Assembly: GCA_020430865.1 (NCBI GenBank)
Contig: JAGQIY010000123.1
Span: forward strand, 1-11,431
Origin: Myxococcales bacterium
GTDB taxonomy: Bacteria > Myxococcota > Polyangia > Polyangiales > Polyangiaceae
Length of the DNA stretch: 11,431 nucleotides
Direction of reading: 5' to 3'
The translations under genes and the position numbers were made by a program. Every line of letters begins with the position of its first letter. Within the stretch, counting starts at the first letter, position 1. The notes beneath the pieces are model-generated. The model worked only from the letters and a program-made list of their open reading frames with translations. It ran no database searches and had not been told where the DNA came from. Below are positions 1 to 6,313 of the stretch, piece after piece.

Positions 1-2121
1 AGCCTGGCGGCCGGCCGCAGAAGCCGGGCGACGCTTGGCCTCTACGCTGACGACGAGGCTTGGGAGCTCGGCCTGGAGCGCGTCGCCGAGCAAGTGCTGC
101 TCACCGTCTTCCGCAACGGGCCTCAGCCCGAGGTCGCGGTGTTCGAGCGCAAGGTCAGCCTCACGGCGCTGCGCCAGGGCGTGCTGCGAGCGCTCAGTGA
201 CGTCACTCCAGCGCCCAAGACCCCCACGGGAGTGGTCGCATCCGTACGCTCGGCCAAGAGCCTGCTGGAACGGGCGCTACCGAGCAGCAAGGGCTTCGGC
301 GCCGAGCGAGTTCCTGCGCGGGTGCGAGTGAAGACCCAGGACGCCCTGGGCCTGGCGGCTTCGGCGCAGTTTCGCATGCCCCAAGGCGCCGAAGCGGACT
401 GCCCCCACGTCGAGCGCGCGGATCTGCACAGCTTGCTGACCCTCGGTACCTTCGAGGTCTCGGCGCACGGCAAGACGGCTCGGCTGAGCGGCGTGCACCT
501 GTTCCTCGTGGCGGAGCGCCTGGTGGGGCTCGCCGATGACCTGCTCGAGTCCTGGCGCTCGGCGCGTCCGCTGTTCCGGCGCTTCGACGTCGGCGGGGCA
601 CGCCTCGGCTTCCGCCGGGGTCCCGGGGAGTCCCCGGTCGCCCTCAGCCTGAGCGCGGCCGACTCCAACCCGGATTCCCCGAAGATCACCTTCCCGGAGC
701 TGTCCGCGCCCGGGATGGTCGATGGCATCGCGCGCTTCACCCGCGCCTTGCTCGACACCTTCATCGAGAAGGACGCATCCCAGAGCAAGAACCTGCGCCT
801 GATCGCGCTGTCTTCCGCAGTGGGCGCCCTGCAGGAGCGCCTGGAGGACGCGCTGTGCGACGACAGCGTCACCAACCCCGAGCCAGAGAGCTACGCGAGC
901 TTTGGTGCTCGCCGCGCCACTCGCGGCGCCAGCGGCATGTGGGAGCACGGCGGCAAGATGCGCTTCATGCCGCGCTGGGTCGCCACGGTGCCCGGCATCG
1001 ACCTGCGTGCGACCTTTCTCTGCGGCGATCGCCTGCTGGTCGGGGCGGCGCGAGAGACCGCTTGCATCGACCGCCAGAGCGGGCTCGTGCTTTGGCGGCT
1101 GCGCAGCCAGCGCGCCGCGTGCGTCGTGACGCCGCTGGGCCTCGCGCGGATTCATCCCGATGGTCGCGTGGACGTCCTGGATCTGGAGAGCGGTGAGACG
1201 CGCTTCACGCGTCACCTGCTGCCGCGCGTGCCGAGCGGCGCGTCGGGCGCGGTGGTGCACACGCCCGGCCTGCCGAAGCTCCTGGTGCTCGCCGAGGGCG
1301 ATCGTCAGATCACCGCGATCGATCTGGTGAGCGGTGAGGTGCGCTGGCGGCACACCGCGCGCCGGCCGGGCGCCTATCGCATGCGGCGCGCCGGGAAGCT
1401 GCTGCTAGCAGGAGGCGGCGACTCGAGCCTGTTCGCGCTGGACGTGAGCACTGGCGAGGTGGTGTGGCGCATCCGCGATCGCATGCCTTTCCATGCGGAT
1501 CTGACCATCGACAGCGACTCGGCCTTCGCCCTGAGCGCCGCGCCCGGCGGTCCCTGTCGCCTGCACCGACTGGACCCGTGGACGGGGCGTCAGCTGTGGA
1601 GCGCGGACATCGAAGAGCGCCAGGCGCCAGGGCAAGCCCCACTCGTGACGCAGGAAGTCGTGGTCGTGCCGGTGCGGGACAAGCGCGGCTCCGGTGCCCG
1701 GGCCTTCCACCGCGAGACCGGCGCGGCGCTGTGGGAGCACGCGCCGGGGCTCAGCTCGCCCACCGCCTCATGGCTCGCCGTCGATGACGCGCTCATGATC
1801 AACAGCGACGCGGGCACCTTCTTCTGCCTCGACGCGGAGACCGGCACCATCCGCTACAACCACGTGTTCTCGCGCTCCCTCGACGCCGATCAGCCGCGGC
1901 GCCTCGAGCCGGTGCTGCGCAGCGGCGCGCTGTTCGTGCCTCAGCACGAGGTCCACGTGGTGCGGCCTCGGGATGGTGAGGTCATTGGCAGCGTCCCCAC
2001 CGACTTGATCCCGGACTTGCTGCGAGTGGATGAGCGCTGCGACGTCTACGTGGCGGAGGAGAGCGGGCACCTGGCGGCCTTCGGTGCGGCGCCCCGGCTG
2101 AGCGTGGTTGGGCGACGCTAG
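1..2121 (+). CDS. PQQ-like beta-propeller protein, 5' end outside window
   Basis: The reading frame is open from base 1, so the gene begins upstream of the window; 706 residues are visible. A GTG at 94 is possible, but the sensible protein sequence before it argues for an earlier start. The first ~320 visible residues match no family I recognise. From about residue 323 to the end there are roughly eight propeller-type repeats, each a beta-strand followed by 'D-x-x-[ST/D]-G-x-x-x-W': for example AIDLVSGEVRW, ALDVSTGEVVW, RLDPWTGRQLW, CLDAETGTIRY. This spacing is typical of PQQ-like/pyrrolo-quinoline repeat propellers such as BamB. No dehydrogenase catalytic part is visible, so a binding or scaffold role is more likely than PQQ-dependent oxidation. 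Because the N-terminus is missing, location in the cell cannot be judged. The gene ends 53 bases from the convergent reductase gene. The fold is well supported; the function is unknown. Confidence 0.85.
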   Translation, partial: SLAAGRRSRATLGLYADDEAWELGLERVAEQVLLTVFRNGPQPEVAVFERKVSLTALRQGVLRALSDVTPAPKTPTGVVASVRSAKSLLERALPSSKGFGAERVPARVRVKTQDALGLAASAQFRMPQGAEADCPHVERADLHSLLTLGTFEVSAHGKTARLSGVHLFLVAERLVGLADDLLESWRSARPLFRRFDVGGARLGFRRGPGESPVALSLSAADSNPDSPKITFPELSAPGMVDGIARFTRALLDTFIEKDASQSKNLRLIALSSAVGALQERLEDALCDDSVTNPEPESYASFGARRATRGASGMWEHGGKMRFMPRWVATVPGIDLRATFLCGDRLLVGAARETACIDRQSGLVLWRLRSQRAACVVTPLGLARIHPDGRVDVLDLESGETRFTRHLLPRVPSGASGAVVHTPGLPKLLVLAEGDRQITAIDLVSGEVRWRHTARRPGAYRMRRAGKLLLAGGGDSSLFALDVSTGEVVWRIRDRMPFHADLTIDSDSAFALSAAPGGPCRLHRLDPWTGRQLWSADIEERQAPGQAPLVTQEVVVVPVRDKRGSGARAFHRETGAALWEHAPGLSSPTASWLAVDDALMINSDAGTFFCLDAETGTIRYNHVFSRSLDADQPRRLEPVLRSGALFVPQHEVHVVRPRDGEVIGSVPTDLIPDLLRVDERCDVYVAEESGHLAAFGAAPRLSVVGRR

Positions 2122-2127
2122 TTCCCC

Positions 2128-2174
2128 CTCACCCCCCCCAAAAATAAGAGCGACGCCGGTGTCCCTGGAAACGG
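2128..2174 (-). terminator. weak candidate terminator of the reductase gene
   Basis: This lies in the short convergent gap. Read on the minus strand just after the reductase stop codon, a GC-rich segment with only a three-pair GAC/GTC stem is followed by a T-rich run (CTTATTTTT) and then a G run. The T run suits an intrinsic terminator, but the stem is weak, so this is tentative. On the plus strand the same stretch is a C run followed by an A run, with no clear terminator for the propeller gene. Confidence 0.25.
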
Positions 2175-2999
2175 CTAGCCGCAGTGGGCCTCGCCGCCGT
2201 CGATGAAGATCACGTTGGCGGTCATCCAGTAGGTACAAGGCTGCGCCAGCGCGACGATGCAGTTGGCGACGTCCTCGGGCAGCGTCAGGCGATGCGTCGG
2301 CACCTTGCGGATGGCGACCTCGGCGATCTTGTCGTTGTTGGGGATCTTCTTCAGCGCTGGCGTGTCCGTGACGCCTGCGCACAGCGCGTTTGCGGTGATT
2401 CCGCGCGGAGCTAGTTCCGCGGCGAGCTGACGGCAATGAGACTCGAGGGCGCTCTTGGCAGCGCTGACCGCGCCGTAGCCGCCCCAGGTCTCCCGAGAGC
2501 CGTTGCTCGTCATGGCGAAGATGCGCCCCTCGTCGCTCATCAGATCGCGCCCCAGCACGTCCTGAGTCCAGTACACGAGGCTGTGAGCCATGACGTTGAG
2601 CGTCATGTCCATCTGCTTCTCGGTGAGCTGCTCCTTCGGGTTCTGATCGACGAATGGCCGCAGCGTGCCGAAGGCTAGGGAGTGAAGCAGCACGCGGATC
2701 TGCTCGCCTTTGCCGCGCTCCTCGAAGCGCTTCTTCACGTCGTCCAGCACTTCCGCGCGCTTGCCCGCGTCCGCGGCGTTCACGTTGTAGAACCAGGCTT
2801 CTCGCCCCAGCTCTTTGATTTCCGCCGTGAGCTCCTCGACGTTGGACAGGGTCGCCCGCCGATCGAGGTGCACGCCGATGATGTTCACCCCGGCGCGCGC
2901 CAGCGCACGGCTCACCGCCGCACCAAAGCCGCTCGAAGCTCCGAGGATCAACGCCCAACCGCTCAGCGGGGGCAGCGCAACCTTCTTCGTGTCGGTCAT
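2175..2999 (-). CDS. FabL/FabI-like enoyl-[acyl-carrier-protein] reductase (SDR family)
   Basis: This 274-residue protein is a complete short-chain dehydrogenase/reductase with a Rossmann fold. The dinucleotide-binding loop is GASSGFG (residues 20-26). The following HLDRR stretch (44-48) has arginines that could hold the NADPH 2'-phosphate. The catalytic pair is Tyr175 and Lys182 with six residues between them (Y-x6-K). That spacing is the hallmark of enoyl-ACP reductases, whereas ordinary SDRs have Y-x3-K. The stretch around it (YGAVSAAKSALE, then TDTPALKKIPN, ending IDGG at 266-269) resembles what I remember of Bacillus FabL. The likely reaction is NAD(P)H-dependent reduction of trans-2-enoyl-ACP, the last step of fatty-acid chain elongation, in the cytoplasm. 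No good Shine-Dalgarno is seen before the ATG. The gene follows the 4Fe-4S gene on the same strand after 136 bases. Family is confident; the exact substrate is inferred, and a polyketide or secondary-pathway reductase is possible. Confidence 0.85.
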   Translation of the reverse strand: MTDTKKVALPPLSGWALILGASSGFGAAVSRALARAGVNIIGVHLDRRATLSNVEELTAEIKELGREAWFYNVNAADAGKRAEVLDDVKKRFEERGKGEQIRVLLHSLAFGTLRPFVDQNPKEQLTEKQMDMTLNVMAHSLVYWTQDVLGRDLMSDEGRIFAMTSNGSRETWGGYGAVSAAKSALESHCRQLAAELAPRGITANALCAGVTDTPALKKIPNNDKIAEVAIRKVPTHRLTLPEDVANCIVALAQPCTYWMTANVIFIDGGEAHCG

Positions 3000-3084
3000 C
3001 GGAACCGCGCTGTACTACAGGCAAGGCCGTCGTGTGACCCCGCAATCGTGCGCAAGTGGCCACTATTCGCCCGGATCTCGCGGG

Positions 3085-3113
3085 ACTCGCGCGCCACGAG
3101 GTGTGTGGCGAGT
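3085..3113. repeat. imperfect inverted repeat upstream of the reductase gene
   Basis: ACTCGC and GCGAGT bracket an inner CGCCAC/GTGGCG pair, so several competing stems are possible. It abuts the 17-base palindrome at 3113-3129. There is no T run on either side, so it does not look like a standard intrinsic terminator. It could be a weak transcript-end structure for the 4Fe-4S gene or part of the reductase control region. Confidence 0.3.
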
Positions 3114-3129
3114 TACGCAGACTGCGTAA
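3113..3129. promoter_or_regulatory. 17-base perfect palindrome, candidate operator
   Basis: TTACGCAG-A-CTGCGTAA has two perfect 8-base arms around a single A. It begins seven bases past the stop codon of the 4Fe-4S gene and lies 114-130 bases upstream of the reductase start codon. Odd-length palindromes with this arm length are typical of dimeric repressor sites. A one-base loop cannot form a hairpin without opening, and no T run follows, so an operator is more likely than a terminator. Its GTTACGC half (3112-3118) also occurs twice in the repeat cluster before the sigma-factor gene. Confidence 0.45.
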
Positions 3130-3135
3130 GGCAGG

Positions 3136-3603
3136 CTACTCGGCCGCCTGCTCGGCCGCGCTTTCGCCGCTCAAACGCCGCTCTTCCGCCGCCTTCTCGC
3201 GCACGAAGCGGGAGATGGCTCGCATCGGCACTCGGGTGGGGCACGCCGCTTCCTTCTTCCGCAAGACGTCGTCCGGAACATGCCGGAAGCTCAAGGCGGC
3301 GGCGGTGTAGTCCGGCATGCTGCGAGACCCGCCGAGCATCAAGTGCATCACCCCGCGGTACTCCCCCTTCGACGCCGCGATGCGCTCGGCTTCTCCGCGG
3401 TCGCACAGACCACAAGCGATGCAGCCACCGAAGTCTGCGAAGTTCTCCCGTTCTTCGGGCGTCACGGGTGGCAGGCGGTCCGGTCCGTAGTTCTCCTTGA
3501 ACAGCGCGATGCCGAGGTTCTCCTTCGAGCCGAATAGCCGCCGCAGCAGGGTCACGATCAGCGACCAGGCGAGGAACAGCGCTGCTTTGACGCGAGCCGG
3601 CAC
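3136..3603 (-). CDS. small membrane-anchored 4Fe-4S cluster protein
   Basis: This is a 155-residue protein starting with GTG, the only start available before an in-frame TAG four codons upstream. Residues 5-20 form one hydrophobic segment followed by Arg-Arg, a likely N-terminal membrane anchor with the rest in the cytoplasm. Cys61, Cys64 and Cys67 form a CxxCxxC motif, and the fourth ligand is probably Cys121 in a CP-x-x-VP context followed by a helix. Four cysteines in total fit one [4Fe-4S] cluster. The long gap between third and fourth ligands recalls HdrC/LutB-type and succinate-dehydrogenase-type iron-sulfur domains rather than compact ferredoxins. The C-terminal ~20 residues are Ala/Glu-rich and probably disordered. 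No redox partner enzyme lies beside it except the downstream reductase, with which it could be co-transcribed. The specific role is unknown. Confidence 0.8.
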   Translation of the reverse strand: MPARVKAALFLAWSLIVTLLRRLFGSKENLGIALFKENYGPDRLPPVTPEERENFADFGGCIACGLCDRGEAERIAASKGEYRGVMHLMLGGSRSMPDYTAAALSFRHVPDDVLRKKEAACPTRVPMRAISRFVREKAAEERRLSGESAAEQAAE

Positions 3604-3677
3604 GGGGCGACGCTAGCACGTTTCGTCCGCTCCGAATGGCCGTTGGCTGCGCCCGCCTCGAACCGCCCGAAAGCCGA

Positions 3678-3697
3678 GCTTCCCCACCGGGGGAAGC
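3678..3697. repeat. 8-base-pair GC hairpin in the divergent intergenic region
   Basis: GCTTCCCC (3678-3685) and GGGGAAGC (3690-3697) are perfect complements around the loop ACCG. The hairpin stands between the minus-strand 4Fe-4S gene and the plus-strand sigma-factor gene, upstream of the GTTAC repeats. No T run follows on either strand. It may be a protein-binding palindrome or an RNA structure in a leader; the sequence alone does not decide. Confidence 0.4.
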
Positions 3698-3731
3698 CGA
3701 AGGAGCCAGCCCCGTATACCTAACCCCCCGC

Positions 3732-3781
3732 GTAACGAGGTTACGCCACCGGGTTACGCTGTTACACGGGGTGTTACACGG
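3732..3781. promoter_or_regulatory. GTTAC repeat cluster upstream of the sigma-factor gene
   Basis: Within 50 bases there is one GTAAC (3732-3736) and four GTTAC (3740, 3753, 3761, 3773). The first two units form the inverted repeat CGTAAC-GAG-GTTACG. The last two form a direct repeat of TGTTACACGG at 3760-3769 and 3772-3781, a 12-base period. This is unlike the surrounding GC-rich DNA and looks like several binding sites for one regulator, or -35-like elements read by an alternative sigma factor. It ends about 60 bases before the favoured ATG of the sigma-factor gene, the right place for transcriptional control. Auto-regulation by the encoded factor is possible but inferred. Confidence 0.55.
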
Positions 3782-3791
3782 CTAAGTGACT

Positions 3792-3797
3792 GAAAAT
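3792..3797 (+). promoter_or_regulatory. possible -10 element of the sigma-factor gene
   Basis: GAAAAT matches the TATAAT consensus at four of six bases and sits in the most AT-rich stretch of this region. No convincing TTGACA-like hexamer lies 16-18 bases upstream; that space is filled by the GTTAC repeats. If real, transcription would start near 3804 and the leader would contain the hairpin at 3810-3832. Confidence 0.25.
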
Positions 3798-3809
3798 ACG
3801 TTCGAATTG

Positions 3810-3833
3810 CTTGGCACGCGGCGTGCTCCAAGG
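3810..3833 (+). promoter_or_regulatory. leader hairpin covering the ribosome binding site
   Basis: CTTGG (3810-3814) pairs with CCAAG (3828-3832), and CACG (3815-3818) with CGTG (3822-3825). The loop is three bases and there is a two-base bulge. The 3' arm contains most of the AAGG ribosome binding site (3830-3833), which lies six bases before the ATG at 3840. Folding would hide that site and could limit translation of the sigma factor. This reading holds only if translation starts at 3840 rather than at the GTG at 3786. Confidence 0.4.
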
Positions 3834-3839
3834 CTCCGC

Positions 3840-4499
3840 ATGCAGACGGAAAGCGTAGCCCAAGCCCAGCCCACCAGCGCCGCCACCCGAGGCCGCCAAG
3901 ACCCGGCGGAGCTGGAGCAGGAGCGGATCCTCCTCGAAGGCTTGATGCAGGACGACCCGCGCGCCTGGCAGGAGTTCAACACCCGCTACTCGCGCCTCAT
4001 CTATCGCTGCATCACCCGCGTCACTGCCCGCTTCAGCGCGGTGGTCGGCCCCGATGACATCCGGGAGATCTACGCCATGCTGTGCCTCAGCCTGCTGGCG
4101 AAGGACAAGCGCAAGCTCCGGAGCTTCGAGCCGGGTCGCGGTAACAAGCTCGGTAGCTGGATCGGCATGCTGGCCATCCACACGGCTTACGACCACCTGC
4201 GGAGCCTCAAGCGCGAGCCCAAGCGCGGCTGCCTCAGCGAAGCCGAGTCGCTCACCAGCGATACCCCGGATCCCTTCGAGACGCTGCTGATGCGCCAGCG
4301 CGCGACCATCGTGAGCCAGCTCCTCGAGCAGTTCAGCGAGAAGGACCGCCAGTTCATCACGCTCTACTACGGTGAGGGCCTGGAGCCCGAACAGATCGCC
4401 GACACCATGCAGATCAGCGTGAAGACGGTCTACAGCAAGAAGCACAAGATCCGTAACCGCCTCGCCGCCCTGCTCCAGGAGCAGGCGCTCGCTGCCTGA
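3840..4499 (+). CDS. sigma-70 family (ECF-like) RNA polymerase sigma factor
   Basis: The protein has 219 residues from the ATG at 3840. It has the two domains of a minimal (ECF-type) sigma factor and lacks regions 1.1 and 3. Region 2 runs from about residue 26 (EQERILLEGLMQDDPRAW) to about 122, including the DNA-melting and -10 recognition helices around GSWIGMLAIHTAYDHLRS. Region 4 runs from about 150 to 212 with a helix-turn-helix (LEPEQIADTMQISVKTVYS) near residues 181-200. A GTG at 3786 would add 18 residues, but those codons have about half GC at third positions against a much higher share elsewhere. The ATG has AAGG six bases upstream, the same spacing as neighbouring genes. No anti-sigma gene is recognisable nearby, though the next gene encodes a lipoprotein. 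The factor probably directs RNA polymerase to a special promoter set; its signal is unknown. Confidence 0.88.
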   Translation: MQTESVAQAQPTSAATRGRQDPAELEQERILLEGLMQDDPRAWQEFNTRYSRLIYRCITRVTARFSAVVGPDDIREIYAMLCLSLLAKDKRKLRSFEPGRGNKLGSWIGMLAIHTAYDHLRSLKREPKRGCLSEAESLTSDTPDPFETLLMRQRATIVSQLLEQFSEKDRQFITLYYGEGLEPEQIADTMQISVKTVYSKKHKIRNRLAALLQEQALAA

Positions 4500-4643
4500 C
4501 CATTCCTGTACGGAAACGCGGGAAGCCTCGGGGTCCGCGTCGCGTACCAGCGTCTCGAACCGTGAGGCGGGCGGTCTGAAGCGTTCGTTCCAGGGCATCC
4601 CTGTTATCCGTTGGCTTCGTCTCACCTTGGCAGTAGGAACGGG

Positions 4644-4675
4644 CAGGACCGTGCGTCCTGAGCCCGGCTACGGGC
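4644..4675 (+). promoter_or_regulatory. two tandem hairpins before the orphan lipoprotein gene
   Basis: CAGGAC-CGTGC-GTCCTG (4644-4660) and GCCCG-GCTA-CGGGC (4662-4675) are two perfect small hairpins one base apart. They end nine bases before the GGAG ribosome binding site of the next gene. They could end sigma-factor transcripts, stabilise the leader or influence translation. No T run follows. The rest of the 198-base gap 4500-4697 shows no gene and no clear promoter. Confidence 0.35.
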
Positions 4676-4697
4676 GCTGGTCGAAGGAGTCGAAGTA

Positions 4698-6281
4698 GTG
4701 AGCGCGAGCAACAGAGGGATGCGATCCCAATCGAGGCATTCGGATCGGGGTCTGGGGGTGAGGACACACGTTGGGTCTCTCGTGCTAGCGGGGCTTACGC
4801 TCTGGCTCGGTGCCTGCGGTATCGTGACCATCAAGCCAGCGAGCGCAGGGACGGAGACCGAAGCCTCCCGGAACCGCGCAGCCCGCTACGACGGTCCCGA
4901 GTGCTATCAGGTCCTGTACACACCTGACGAGAGCCGAGAGCGGCACGAGCGTCAGACCGACGAGAGCGCTGCCTCCCAGGTGCTCCTGGCCACATGTTCC
5001 CGCAGCGAGTATCGCGGGCAGGAACAGGAGCCCAAGATCGCAGCCGTCCGCTTCATCGACTACTACGACACCTACGACGATCGAAGCTCGGACCCGATCC
5101 TCCTGGCGGCAACGGCGATCAACGAGCACTACAGCCTCCACGGAGGGGGCGGAGTCCACATGGGCGGGCGGACCGCACCCGCACTCATCGCGCTCTTGGT
5201 GGGCCCGCTGGACGACTCCCAACTCACCAAGGCGCTCGCCTCGGTCCAAGTCCCGGAAGACGCCAGGCAGGCCTTCCTGACGAACTTCCGTGAGGCCAAA
5301 TCCTACTTCACCCACGAGACGAACCAGCTCGAGGGAGCCTACAAGGAGCTGCTCGTCGACGTTCCGAAGCAGGTCCAGGCCCGTCGTCAGACTCAGTTCG
5401 AGGCCCAGGCGGACAACTGGGCGACACTGGACAGCTACGCTGACCGCATCAAGGAAGCCGCCTCCTCCCAAGGAGGCGATCCTGGCCTCCTGCAGGACCT
5501 GAGAGTCCTGAGAGCGAAGGTCGTCGAGTCGTCCAAGGACGACTACATCAAGGACCCGCTGTTCGCGCGGCTGACCCGTGAAATCGCGCTCCAGTACGCC
5601 TTGGCACAGGACGCCGCCAGCTTGGCCGCCGAACGTCGCGTGTTCCGCCGGGACTTCCGCAACCAAGAGCCCTTCCCGGAGACCCTCGCGGCCGAGGTGT
5701 ACTACGCGCAGCTCTCCCTGCTGAACGAGTTCCGCAGCGCCAAAGAAAAATTCCGCAAGGCAAAAGACGCTGGGCTCGATGATGCAACGGCCAAGGCGCG
5801 AGCGGGACGTGAGTTCATCGACTTCACCCCGGGCGATCTCAAGGTACCTAGCGAGACCGACATCCCGGAGTACGAGAAGCTCTTGGACAAGAAGCGAGAG
5901 GCGTTTCCCTTCCAGGAGGTGGTCGATGGCATCAAGCCCGACGGCGATGGTGTCGTCGTTTCCTTCAAGAAGACGCCGGTCGAAACCTTCGAGTACTACG
6001 GCTGCTACAAGACCGGTCGCATCCAGCGGATCAGCTCCGACGGCCGCCTCGAGTACGAAACTCACTGCAACACGCGGCCCAAGACAGTGATGCACGAGAA
6101 CGTGAAACCCCTGAAATTCCCGGCGGACGAAGCCAAACAGCTCAAGCGTGGGACGAAGATCCGAGGCGTCAGTGTTGGCGGCGAAGGCAGGGTCGTTTGG
6201 CTGATCGAGAAGGACGAGATCGTCTCCGAACGCGGGTATCCAGTGCCCCATCGGCCGGCGAACCCGAAAGCAAAGAACTGA
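4698..6281 (+). CDS. orphan lipoprotein of unknown function
   Basis: This is a 527-residue protein starting with GTG, with GGAG eight bases upstream. An in-frame ATG seven codons later is an alternative start. Residues 24-39 are hydrophobic and end in a lipobox-like LGAC with Cys40, so it should be lipid-anchored in the envelope. The mature part has two likely disulphide pairs, Cys69/Cys100 and Cys436/Cys457. An acidic aromatic stretch (RFIDYYDTYDDRSSD, 118-132) is followed by a glycine- and histidine-rich loop (HGGGGVHMGGR, 148-158). Residues about 175-370 are charged and look largely helical; about 405-515 look beta-rich. I recognise no family or catalytic motif. The third-position GC bias looks somewhat weaker than in the neighbours, which may indicate a lineage-specific gene. 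It lies between a sigma factor and another lipoprotein, 32 bases from the latter. Confidence 0.8.
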   Translation: MSASNRGMRSQSRHSDRGLGVRTHVGSLVLAGLTLWLGACGIVTIKPASAGTETEASRNRAARYDGPECYQVLYTPDESRERHERQTDESAASQVLLATCSRSEYRGQEQEPKIAAVRFIDYYDTYDDRSSDPILLAATAINEHYSLHGGGGVHMGGRTAPALIALLVGPLDDSQLTKALASVQVPEDARQAFLTNFREAKSYFTHETNQLEGAYKELLVDVPKQVQARRQTQFEAQADNWATLDSYADRIKEAASSQGGDPGLLQDLRVLRAKVVESSKDDYIKDPLFARLTREIALQYALAQDAASLAAERRVFRRDFRNQEPFPETLAAEVYYAQLSLLNEFRSAKEKFRKAKDAGLDDATAKARAGREFIDFTPGDLKVPSETDIPEYEKLLDKKREAFPFQEVVDGIKPDGDGVVVSFKKTPVETFEYYGCYKTGRIQRISSDGRLEYETHCNTRPKTVMHENVKPLKFPADEAKQLKRGTKIRGVSVGGEGRVVWLIEKDEIVSERGYPVPHRPANPKAKN

Positions 6282-6313
6282 AATCCGGCGCGGCTTTGCT
6301 ATAGAGGCCCGCG

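Noticed and set aside
277..1353. 358-residue minus-strand open frame opposite the propeller gene
   Set aside because: The plus-strand frame carries regular propeller repeats; this one has no recognisable domain and a biased His/Arg/Ala composition.
2110..2121. 12-base GGGCGACGCTAG also present at 3605-3616
   Set aside because: One occurrence is the coding end of the propeller gene and the other lies just upstream of the start of the 4Fe-4S gene. No palindrome or duplication surrounds them, so chance is the simplest explanation.
1768..3063. 431-residue minus-strand open frame
   Set aside because: It spans two convergent genes and the gap between them. The product is Arg/Gly/Ala-rich low-complexity sequence typical of an out-of-frame shadow in GC-rich DNA, and the alternative frames encode recognisable proteins.
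3786..3839. N-terminal extension of the sigma factor from the GTG at 3786
   Set aside because: Low third-position GC, no ribosome binding site, and a better-supported ATG at 3840 with AAGG six bases upstream. It remains possible.
5459..5480. GCCTCCT/AGGAGGC hairpin inside the orphan lipoprotein gene
   Set aside because: It lies in the middle of an uninterrupted coding region with no T run; likely a codon-composition coincidence.
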